Of a stretch of DNA of 22,516 bases, positions 6,615 to 13,121 are shown in pieces. A program made the translations under genes and the position numbers. The stretch covers positions 1 through 22,516 of the forward strand of contig CAKTIN010000026.1 in NCBI GenBank assembly GCA_934565775.1, given 5' to 3'. This stretch comes from an uncultured Oscillospiraceae bacterium (lineage in GTDB: Bacteria > Bacillota > Clostridia > Oscillospirales > Oscillospiraceae). Below the pieces are notes generated by a model. It made no database searches and was not told the origin of the DNA. It was given only the letters and a program-made list of their open reading frames with translations. Position 1 is the stretch's first letter. The number at the start of each line of letters is the position of its first letter.

Positions 6615-7565
6615 TTATGGCTTCAGGAACACGCTGAGCAGCTCCTCCACCGCCCGCTCGCTGTCCACATCCAGGCAGATGGAGGCAAAGGGGGCGTCAA
6701 TGGTGCGCTCCCGGAAATCGGAGACCACCATGCCCCGGCACAGGGTGCCGCCGCACTCCACCCGGGTGGGCAGCTTCCGGATGGTCACCACGCTGGGATC
6801 CACCGCCACCACCAGAGCCAGGGGATCGTGGACCGGGCACCGGTCCAGATACCGGTTATTCCGGCAGGCGAAGGCGAAATACAGCTTCAGCGCCCCGCGC
6901 ATATAGTCCAGAATGGGCTTGCAGTCCTCCGCCCAGTATTTCTCCGCAATGTCCAGATGCCGGGGGGTCAGGAAGGTCTTGCCGGTGACGTCGATCCCCA
7001 CCAGGGTCAGGTCGAACCCGGCCATAAACACCCGGTCCGCGGCCTCGGGATCTCCGGCGATGTTCGCCTCGCTTACGGGAGACACATTCCCGGGGGCCCG
7101 CACGGTGCCGCCCATGGCCACCACGTTCTTCACCAGCCGGGGCAGATTGGGCTCCCGCTCCAGGGCCAGGGCCAGATTGGTCATCCGCCCCAGGGTCACC
7201 ACCGTCAGCTCCCCGGGGTTCTCCCGGGCCAGGCGCACGATCATATCGCAGCCCCGCTCCGCCACGGGCTTCTGGTCCGCAGGGGGCAGCTCCACATTGC
7301 CGATGCCGTTGTCCCCATGAATCTGGGGCACCGGTCCCTCCCAGGGGCCCACCAGGGGCTTATTCTCCCCCACGGCCACGGGAATCTCATAGCCGGGCTT
7401 GGCCAGGTGGATCAGACGGATGGAGTTCTCCGCAGCCTGGTAGGCGTCAATGTTGCCGCAGCTGGTGGTAATACCCAGCACCCGCACATCCGGGCGCTTC
7501 AGAGCAAACAAAATGGCGATGGAGTCGTCGATTCCGGTATCGCAGTCGATGAGCATTTTGATCAT
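6615..7565 (-). CDS. Inosine-uridine preferring nucleoside hydrolase family protein
   Basis: The 316-residue protein starts at ATG 7563-7565 behind AAGGCAGG. It belongs to the calcium-dependent N-ribohydrolases that split purine or pyrimidine ribonucleosides into base and ribose in salvage. The signature DCDTGIDD is at residues 8-15, so the Asp cluster that holds calcium is complete. GRMTNLALAL matches the GPLTNLA block, and VHDPLALVVAVDP near residue 245 gives the conserved C-terminal His-Asp. The length is typical and no signal peptide is present, so the enzyme is cytoplasmic. It has its own promoter (7630-7658) and a leader hairpin, and is followed by a terminator. Sequence alone does not tell whether it prefers inosine, uridine or another nucleoside. 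Confidence 0.93.
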   Translation of the reverse strand: MIKMLIDCDTGIDDSIAILFALKRPDVRVLGITTSCGNIDAYQAAENSIRLIHLAKPGYEIPVAVGENKPLVGPWEGPVPQIHGDNGIGNVELPPADQKPVAERGCDMIVRLARENPGELTVVTLGRMTNLALALEREPNLPRLVKNVVAMGGTVRAPGNVSPVSEANIAGDPEAADRVFMAGFDLTLVGIDVTGKTFLTPRHLDIAEKYWAEDCKPILDYMRGALKLYFAFACRNNRYLDRCPVHDPLALVVAVDPSVVTIRKLPTRVECGGTLCRGMVVSDFRERTIDAPFASICLDVDSERAVEELLSVFLKP

Positions 7566-7592
7566 ATCGGGTATCCTGCCTTTCTAAAGGTA

Positions 7593-7625
7593 GGGAACCG
7601 GCAGGGATGCCGGTTCCCGTTTTTG
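7593..7625. terminator. Perfect 11-bp hairpin between metG and the nucleoside hydrolase gene
   Basis: GGGAACCGGCA (7593-7603) and TGCCGGTTCCC (7608-7618) enclose GGGA. The T-run (GTTTTTG) lies on the plus-strand side, where no plus gene ends. On the minus strand the hairpin follows metG and falls at the very start of the nucleoside hydrolase transcript predicted from the promoter at 7630-7658. It is either the metG terminator with a weak tail or a 5' leader hairpin. Confidence 0.6.
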
Positions 7626-7629
7626 ATCT

Positions 7630-7658
7630 ATTTTAGCAGCGCAACCCCATTTCGTAAA
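7630..7658 (-). promoter_or_regulatory. Promoter of the nucleoside hydrolase gene
   Basis: On the minus strand TTTACG (7658-7653), a 17-base spacer and TAAAAT (7635-7630) form a good promoter, with an extended -10 (TGC before TAAAAT). The predicted start is near 7623, just before the 7593-7618 hairpin. Confidence 0.7.
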
Positions 7659-7704
7659 TGTGCCGCCGGGAGAAAAACCGCCGGGAAATTTGTGCGTTTT
7701 GCCC

Positions 7705-9669
7705 TTATACCAGGCGGCTGCCGGCGGGGATGCCGTCGTCGAGCATCACCAGGTGGAGCTCGTCGCCCCGCTCCGCAGACAGGAGCATCCCGCAGGACTC
7801 CCGGCCCATCATCTTCCGGGGAGCCAGGTTCGTCACCGCCACCAGCGTCTTGCCCAGGAGCTCCTCGGGCTTGTAGAACTTTGCAATGCCGGAGAGAATC
7901 TGCCGGGGGGTGCCGGTGCCGTCGTCCAGCTGGAACTTCAGCAGCTTGTCGCTCTTGCGCACAGCCTCGCAGGACAGGACCTTCACTACGGTCATCTCCA
8001 CCTTGGCAAACTCGTCAAAGGCGATCTGGGGCAGCGGCTCCGGCAGGGGCGCGGGGGCGGGGGCCGCCTGGGCGGCCTTGGCCGCAGCCTCCAGCTCCTC
8101 CAGCTCCTTCAGCTCCTTGTCCGCGTCGATCCGGGGGAACAGGGCGGGACCGGCCACCGTGGCCGCGTCCCGGGGCAGGACCCCGAAGGTGCTCAGGCTG
8201 TCCCAATCCATCCGGGCGCCGCCCAGCCGCCGGCCGATCTCCTGGGAGGTGCCGGGCATGAAGGGGCTCAGCAGCCCCGCGCAGATCCGCACGGTCTCCA
8301 GCAGGTTATACAGCACCCGGGCCAGCCGGGGCTTCTGCTCCTCGCTCTTGGCCAGGACCCAGGGGGCGTTCTCGTCAATATACTTGTTCGCCCGGGAGAT
8401 CACCTTGAAGATCTCCGCCAGGGCGTTCTGGAAGGCGTACTTCTCCATCTGGGCCTCATACTTCTCCCGCAGGGAGGAGGCCAGAGCCAACAGCTCCCCG
8501 TCCTTCTCCGGGTCCTCGGTCTGGGCCTCGGGCAGGCGCTCGCCGAAGTATTTCTGGGCCATGGCCACCGTCCGGCTCACCAGGTTGCCCAGGTCGTTGG
8601 CCAGATCCACGTTGATGGTGGAGATCAAGAGCTCGTTGGAGAAGTTGCCGTCGGAGCCGAAGGGGAAGGACCGCAGCAGGAAGAACCGCAAAGCGTCCGT
8701 GCCGTACCGCTCCGCCAGCAGATAGGGGTCCACCACGTTGCCCTTGGACTTGGACATCTTGCCGCCGTCCAGGAGCAGCCAGCCGTGGCCGAACACCTTC
8801 TTGGGCAGGGGCAGATTCAGGCTCATGAGCATGGCGGGCCAGATGATGGAATGGAACCGGACGATCTCCTTGCCCACAAAGTGCACGTCCGCAGGCCAGA
8901 ACTTATCCAGGTCGTGATACTTGTCATTCTGGAAGCCCAGGGCGGTCATATAGTTGAACAGCGCGTCAATCCACACGTAGACCACATGGCCCGGGTCGAA
9001 GTCCACGGGCACGCCCCAGGTGAAGCTGGTCCGGGAGACGCACAGGTCCTCCAGGCCGGGGTCGATGAAGTTGTTCACCATCTCGTTGACCCGGCTCCGG
9101 GGCTCCAGGAAGTCCGTATTCACCAGCAGGTCCCGCACCCGGGAGGCGTACTTGGACAGGCGGAAGAAGTAGGCCTCCTCCTCCGCGTCCTGGACCTCGC
9201 CGCCGCAGTCCGGGCACTTGCCGTCCTTCAGCTGGCTCTCGGTCCAGAAGGATTCGCAGGGCTTGCAGTATTTGCCCACATACTTGCCCTTGTAAATATC
9301 CCCGTTTTCATACATCTGCTTGAAGATCTTCTGGATCGCCGCCACATGGTAATCGTCCGTGGTGCGGATGAACCGGTCGTAGGAGATATTCATAAGCTTC
9401 CACAGGTCCAGCACACCCTTGGGCCCGGTGACGATTTCGTCCACAAACTGCTGAGGGGTGACCCCGGCGGCCTTGGCCTTGTCCTCGATCTTCTGGCCGT
9501 GCTCGTCCGTGCCGGTGAGGAACATCACATCATAGCCCTGAAGCCGCTTATACCGGGCCATGGCGTCCGTGGCCACGGTGCAGTAGGTGTGCCCGATATG
9601 GAGCTTGGCAGAGGGATAGTAAATGGGGGTCGTGATATAAAACTTCCCCTTGCTACAGGTTTCACACAT
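7705..9669 (-). CDS. metG: Methionyl-tRNA synthetase with C-terminal tRNA-binding domain
   Basis: I place the start at ATG 9667-9669 (MCETCSKGKF), 7 bases after a perfect GGAGG; the frame is open further upstream only through the T-box leader. The 654-residue enzyme charges tRNA-Met for initiation and elongation. The class I signature HIGH is at 24-27 and KMSKS at 304-308. One zinc knuckle (C135, C138, C152, C155) is present. The anticodon-binding helical domain follows, then an Ala/Pro/Glu-rich linker (near 525-545). A Trbp111/EMAP-like tRNA-binding domain covers about 545-654, as in dimeric Firmicutes MetRS. The N-terminal CETC is an extra cysteine pair of unknown meaning. Expression is controlled by the T-box leader at 9691-9932. 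Confidence 0.97.
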   Translation of the reverse strand: MCETCSKGKFYITTPIYYPSAKLHIGHTYCTVATDAMARYKRLQGYDVMFLTGTDEHGQKIEDKAKAAGVTPQQFVDEIVTGPKGVLDLWKLMNISYDRFIRTTDDYHVAAIQKIFKQMYENGDIYKGKYVGKYCKPCESFWTESQLKDGKCPDCGGEVQDAEEEAYFFRLSKYASRVRDLLVNTDFLEPRSRVNEMVNNFIDPGLEDLCVSRTSFTWGVPVDFDPGHVVYVWIDALFNYMTALGFQNDKYHDLDKFWPADVHFVGKEIVRFHSIIWPAMLMSLNLPLPKKVFGHGWLLLDGGKMSKSKGNVVDPYLLAERYGTDALRFFLLRSFPFGSDGNFSNELLISTINVDLANDLGNLVSRTVAMAQKYFGERLPEAQTEDPEKDGELLALASSLREKYEAQMEKYAFQNALAEIFKVISRANKYIDENAPWVLAKSEEQKPRLARVLYNLLETVRICAGLLSPFMPGTSQEIGRRLGGARMDWDSLSTFGVLPRDAATVAGPALFPRIDADKELKELEELEAAAKAAQAAPAPAPLPEPLPQIAFDEFAKVEMTVVKVLSCEAVRKSDKLLKFQLDDGTGTPRQILSGIAKFYKPEELLGKTLVAVTNLAPRKMMGRESCGMLLSAERGDELHLVMLDDGIPAGSRLV

Positions 9670-9690
9670 AGTTTTTCCTCCTAATCGTTG

Positions 9691-9720
9691 AAAATCGCCC
9701 CTGAGCAAGCTCAAGGGCGA
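9691..9720 (-). terminator. Intrinsic terminator of the T-box
   Basis: On the minus strand TCGCCC plus TGAGC arms (9720-9709 with 9706-9695, one mismatch) are followed by ATTTTC. The structure lies directly before the metG ribosome site and is the alternative fold to the T-box antiterminator. Confidence 0.85.
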
Positions 9721-9932
9721 CAAAAATTGACGCGGTACCACCTTGTTTCGCGGAGCAGCTCCGCCTTCGGACGCAGTAACGGGCGTACCCGCCCCGGCCT
9801 CAGCGCTTCAGGTTCGACCGGGGGGCTCCGGGGCCATGTTCCGCCCGGCTGCCCGCGCCCCCTTCCACCCTGCGGGGCTCTCTGTGCGGCGCTTTGGACG
9901 TACTCTTCCCATCTCAGCCACTTTTCCTATTT
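9691..9932 (-). promoter_or_regulatory. T-box leader of metG with AUG specifier
   Basis: On the minus strand the leader contains the T-box sequence AAGGTGGTACCGCG (9744-9731). Stem I has an AGAGTA box (9906-9901), CAGAGAGC (9884-9877) and a GGTGGAAG box (9869-9862). The specifier region reads GGAACATGG, with AUG at 9837-9835, so the sensed tRNA is tRNA-Met. The leader ends in a terminator. Uncharged tRNA-Met would pair with the specifier and T-box, favour the antiterminator and allow metG transcription. Confidence 0.92.
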
Positions 9933-9938
9933 TATTGT

Positions 9939-9967
9939 ATTTTATCATGGTTAATTCCCCCTGTCAA
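9939..9967 (-). promoter_or_regulatory. Promoter of the metG T-box transcript, inside the end of pcrA
   Basis: TTGACA (minus strand 9967-9962), a 17-base spacer and TAAAAT (9944-9939) form a near-consensus promoter. The -35 hexamer lies within the last codons of pcrA, and the pcrA stop (9953-9951) lies in the spacer. Confidence 0.85.
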
Positions 9968-12098
9968 CCTCTAAAGTCAGCTTTTCCGGCGCAAGGGTGC
10001 GGGGGGTGGGGATGGCGTCGAACTGCACGATCAGCCCGGCCCGCTCCCGGGCGACGCCGATGATCTTCCCCGGCCCGAACACCGGATGGCCCACCCGGGC
10101 CCCCACGCGCCAGGGTCCGGCCTCCCGGGCGGCCTCCGGCTCGCCGGTCCTCTTCCGGGCCTCCTCCAGCAGCGCCGGGTCCAGCGGCACGGCGCACTCC
10201 AGATGCTCCAGCCCGGCGTCAAAGAGGAAGCGGCTGGGCAGCCGGGCCTCCCCTTCATAGCTTCGCCCCGCCGCGTCGGACAGCAGCAGCCGGTCCCTCG
10301 CCCGGGTGAAGGCCACATAGGCCAGCCGCCGCTCCTCCTCCAGCTTCTCCCGGGTATTGGTCCGCTTGGAGGGGAAGATCCCCTCGGACAGGCCGCAGAG
10401 GAACACCGTGGGGAACTCCAAGCCCTTGGCCGCGTGGACGGTCATGAGCTTCACCGCCCGGCCGCTCTCCTTATGATCCATATTGGTAAACAGGGCGGCG
10501 TGGTCCAGATAGTTGCCCAGACTCACCCGCTCCCCGGCCTTCCGCTCAAAGTCAAACACCGCTTGCTTCAGCTCCGCCAGATTGTCCAGCCGCTCGTCCT
10601 CCCCGCTGGTGCGGAGCATCTGCTCATAGCCGCTGTCAAACAGCAGCCCCGCCAGCAGGTCCGTCAGGGCCAGCTGGTCATAAATGGCCCGGAATTTCTC
10701 CACCAAGCGCACATAGTCCTTGGCCCGGCTCCGGCGGAACAGCTCCGTATCCAGGTTGTCCTTCAGCGCTTCATACAGCCCGCAGCCCCGGAGGGCGGCG
10801 TAATCCTTCAGCGCCGCGATGCGGGTGCGGCCCACCCCCCGCCGGGGCTCGTTCACCGTCCGGAGGAAGCTCCCGTCGTCCCCGGCATAGATCATGCGCA
10901 GATAGCAGATCACGTCCTTGACCTCCTTGCGCTTGTAAAACTCCACGCCGGAGTACAGCACATAGGGGATCCCCGCCTTGATCAGCGCCTCCTCCACCCC
11001 CCGGGAGACGGAGTGGGCCCGGTACAGCACCGCCGCCTGGGCGTAATCCATGCCGCCTTCGTGCATGGCCCGGAGCTGAGCGGCGATCCACTGGGCCTCC
11101 AGGGTCTGGGACTTGGCGTGGAAGTACAGGGGCTTGGACCCGCTGGGCCGGGGGCTGACCAGGGCCGTGTCCAGCCGGTCCCGGTTCCGGGCGATCAGGG
11201 CGTTGGACGCCGCCAGAATTTCCGGCGTGGAGCGGTAGTTGGTATTCAGCAGGATGGTTTTCGCCCCGGGGTGGCGGCTGGGGAACTCCAGGATGAACTT
11301 CACGTCCGCCCCCCGCCAGGTATAGATGGTCTGATCCGGGTCCCCCACCACAAACAGGTTCCCGTGGTAGCCCGCCAGGAGCTCCGCCAGGGCGTACTGG
11401 TCCTTGTCGATGTCCTGAAACTCGTCCACCATAATATACTCCATCCGCCGCTGCCACTTCTCCCGGACCTCCCGGTCCTGCTCCAGAATGTACAGGGCAA
11501 AATAGATCAGGTCGTCAAAATCCAGGCCGAAGCACTTCCGCTGCTCGTAGAAAAAGCGGTACATCACCTTGTCCTTCAAGGTGGCGGCCTGGCTCTGGAG
11601 GGTCTCCAGATGGCTCAGGTCCATGTCGATGAGCACCTTCACATAGCCCCGGCCGCCCTTGCGCCAGCTGATATAGTCCATGGCCTCCCGGATGGTCAGG
11701 TCCCGGCTGGTCAGCCCCAGGTCCTCCAGGACAGTTTTCAGAATGGCCTCCTTGTCCTCCTCGTCCAGCACCAGGAAGGTGCCGGGATACTGGGCCACAT
11801 GGCTGTCCTCCTTTAAGATGGAGACGCACAGGCCGTGGAAGGTGGTGATCCGGGCCAGGTCCCCGTCGGGCAGGGCCGCGCGGATGCGCTTTTTCATCTC
11901 CGCCGCCGCTTTGTTGGTAAAGGTCACGCAAAGCAGATTTCCCGGGCTGACCCCCAACTCCTCCACCAGATACAGATACCGGGCGGTCAGGGCCCGGGTC
12001 TTGCCGGACCCCGCCCCGGCCACCACCCGGATATAGCCCTCCGTCGCGGTAACGGCCTGCCGCTGGGCCGGATTCAGACTTTCCAAAAGCTCTTTCAT
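9951..12098 (-). CDS. pcrA: ATP-dependent DNA helicase PcrA/UvrD
   Basis: The start at ATG 12096-12098 is set by AAAGGAGG 8 bases upstream; the frame is open 43 codons further, but that part overlaps the promoter region. The 715-residue superfamily 1A helicase unwinds DNA 3'-5' in repair, plasmid replication and clearing of RecA or stalled polymerase. Motif Q/I is AQRQAV...AGAGSGKT (27-34), motif II DEFQD (225-229), and motif III GDPDQTIYTWRGA (252-264). Motif V is in VKLMTVHAAKGLEF, and motif VI is AYVAFTRARDRL. The C-terminus carries the Tudor-like module (VGHPVFGPGKI) found in PcrA, which binds RNA polymerase. The length is normal. The gene is transcribed divergently from murI, and its 3' end houses the metG promoter. 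Confidence 0.95.
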   Translation of the reverse strand: MKELLESLNPAQRQAVTATEGYIRVVAGAGSGKTRALTARYLYLVEELGVSPGNLLCVTFTNKAAAEMKKRIRAALPDGDLARITTFHGLCVSILKEDSHVAQYPGTFLVLDEEDKEAILKTVLEDLGLTSRDLTIREAMDYISWRKGGRGYVKVLIDMDLSHLETLQSQAATLKDKVMYRFFYEQRKCFGLDFDDLIYFALYILEQDREVREKWQRRMEYIMVDEFQDIDKDQYALAELLAGYHGNLFVVGDPDQTIYTWRGADVKFILEFPSRHPGAKTILLNTNYRSTPEILAASNALIARNRDRLDTALVSPRPSGSKPLYFHAKSQTLEAQWIAAQLRAMHEGGMDYAQAAVLYRAHSVSRGVEEALIKAGIPYVLYSGVEFYKRKEVKDVICYLRMIYAGDDGSFLRTVNEPRRGVGRTRIAALKDYAALRGCGLYEALKDNLDTELFRRSRAKDYVRLVEKFRAIYDQLALTDLLAGLLFDSGYEQMLRTSGEDERLDNLAELKQAVFDFERKAGERVSLGNYLDHAALFTNMDHKESGRAVKLMTVHAAKGLEFPTVFLCGLSEGIFPSKRTNTREKLEEERRLAYVAFTRARDRLLLSDAAGRSYEGEARLPSRFLFDAGLEHLECAVPLDPALLEEARKRTGEPEAAREAGPWRVGARVGHPVFGPGKIIGVARERAGLIVQFDAIPTPRTLAPEKLTLEVDRGN

Positions 12099-12120
12099 GG
12101 CACGCGCCTCCTTTCTCGCT

Positions 12121-12149
12121 ATTTTAGCACAGAGTATGTCCCATAAACA
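12121..12149 (-). promoter_or_regulatory. Candidate pcrA promoter
   Basis: On the minus strand TGTTTA (12149-12144) is 17 bases from TAAAAT (12126-12121), with an extended -10 (TGC). The -35 is weak, but the position just above the pcrA ribosome site fits. Confidence 0.55.
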
Positions 12150-12167
12150 GGACTCTTTCCTCTGCCG

Positions 12168-12195
12168 TTGCTTTTTTGCCGGAATGTGGTATAAT
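12168..12195 (+). promoter_or_regulatory. murI promoter
   Basis: TTGCTT (12168-12173), a 16-base spacer and a perfect TATAAT (12190-12195) stand 30 bases above the murI ATG. Confidence 0.75.
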
Positions 12196-12225
12196 AATCG
12201 AAAACACAAAGAAAAGAGGCGCGGC

Positions 12226-12999
12226 ATGGAGGGTTGGAAAGAACCCGTCGGGGTTTACGATTCCGGGGTCGGCGGCATCAGCGTCCTGCGGGAGCTGATG
12301 GCCTGTATGCCCCAGGAGCATTTTCTGTATTTTGGGGACTCCGCCAACGCCCCCTACGGCAGCCGTCCCACCGATGAGGTCCGGGCCCTGGCCATGGACA
12401 CGGCGGAGCGGCTTTTTGCCCGGGGCTGCAAGGCCCTGGTCGTAGCCTGCAACACCGTCACCGCCGCCGCCATTGAGGATCTCCGGGCCCGGTGGCCGGA
12501 GAAGATCATTGTGGGCATCGAGCCCGCCCTGAAGCTGGCGGTGGAGCGGCACCACGGGGGCCGGGTGGCCGTTCTGGGCACCCAGGTCACCATCCGGGAG
12601 CAGAAGTTCCACGCTCTCATGGAGCGCTTCCGGGCGGAGAGCCAGGTCATCGCCCTGGCCTGCCCGGGGCTGGTGGAGTATATCGAGCGGGGCATTCTGG
12701 ACGGCCCGGAGCTGGAGGCCCTGCTGCGGCAGGAGCTGGCCCCGGCCTTGAGCGCCCCCCTGGACGCGGTGGTCCTGGGCTGCACCCACTATCCCTTTGT
12801 CGCCCCAGTCATCCGCAGACTGGTAGGCCCGGAGCCGGAGATCCTCCAGGGCGGCCCCGGAACGGCCCGGCACACCCGCCGCCGTCTGGAGGCCCAGGGA
12901 CTTCTGCGGACTCAGGGCGAGGGCTCCGTCACCCTGGAAAACAGCCTGGGCACCCCGGAGATCCTGGCCCTCAGCGCCCGGCTCCTGGACGTGGAATAA
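12226..12999 (+). CDS. murI: Glutamate racemase
   Basis: The ATG at 12226 follows AGAGG by 6 bases; in-frame codons upstream run through the promoter and are not used. The 257-residue enzyme converts L-glutamate to D-glutamate for peptidoglycan in the cytoplasm without a cofactor. The Asp/Ser block YDSGVGG is at 11-17 and the substrate loop FGDSANAPYG at 36-45. The two catalytic cysteines are C75 (VACNTVTA) and C185 (GCTHYP, with H187). Everything needed is present and the length is typical. It is a single-gene unit between its own promoter and the terminator at 13008-13034. Confidence 0.96.
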   Translation: MEGWKEPVGVYDSGVGGISVLRELMACMPQEHFLYFGDSANAPYGSRPTDEVRALAMDTAERLFARGCKALVVACNTVTAAAIEDLRARWPEKIIVGIEPALKLAVERHHGGRVAVLGTQVTIREQKFHALMERFRAESQVIALACPGLVEYIERGILDGPELEALLRQELAPALSAPLDAVVLGCTHYPFVAPVIRRLVGPEPEILQGGPGTARHTRRRLEAQGLLRTQGEGSVTLENSLGTPEILALSARLLDVE

Positions 13000-13007
13000 C
13001 ACTCTGA

Positions 13008-13034
13008 GGCCCCGCCGGTGGCGGGGCCCTTTTT
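13008..13034 (+). terminator. Intrinsic terminator of murI
   Basis: GGCCCCGCC (13008-13016), loop GGT and GGCGGGGCC (13020-13028) form a perfect 9-bp stem followed by CTTTTTC. It is the ordinary U-tract type, unlike the hairpins after ricT, htrA and rlmH. Confidence 0.9.
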
Positions 13035-13041
13035 CTTGCGG

Positions 13042-13071
13042 TTGACGGCGGCGTTCCGGGTATGCTATCAT
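13042..13071 (+). promoter_or_regulatory. Promoter of the BMP-phosphoesterase-glycosyltransferase operon
   Basis: TTGACG (13042-13047) and TATCAT (13066-13071) are 18 bases apart, with TGC giving an extended -10. The start codon is 50 bases downstream. Confidence 0.75.
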
Positions 13072-13121
13072 AGAATCGCTAAGTTTACCGTCCGAATCCG
13101 CCGTGCTGGGGAGGGAGCGTC

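Noticed and set aside
7566..7704. Purine riboswitch before the nucleoside hydrolase gene
   Set aside because: Only one simple hairpin is present; the three-way junction and conserved loops are not seen.
7660..9684. 674-codon plus-strand frame opposite metG
   Set aside because: It is complementary to the HIGH/KMSKS synthetase and lacks any domain of its own.
9670..9741. 24-codon N-terminal extension of metG
   Set aside because: It runs through the T-box terminator; the start at 9669 has a perfect GGAGG.
12097..12225. 43-codon N-terminal extension of murI
   Set aside because: It would cover the TATAAT promoter and the pcrA start region and adds nothing to the racemase fold.
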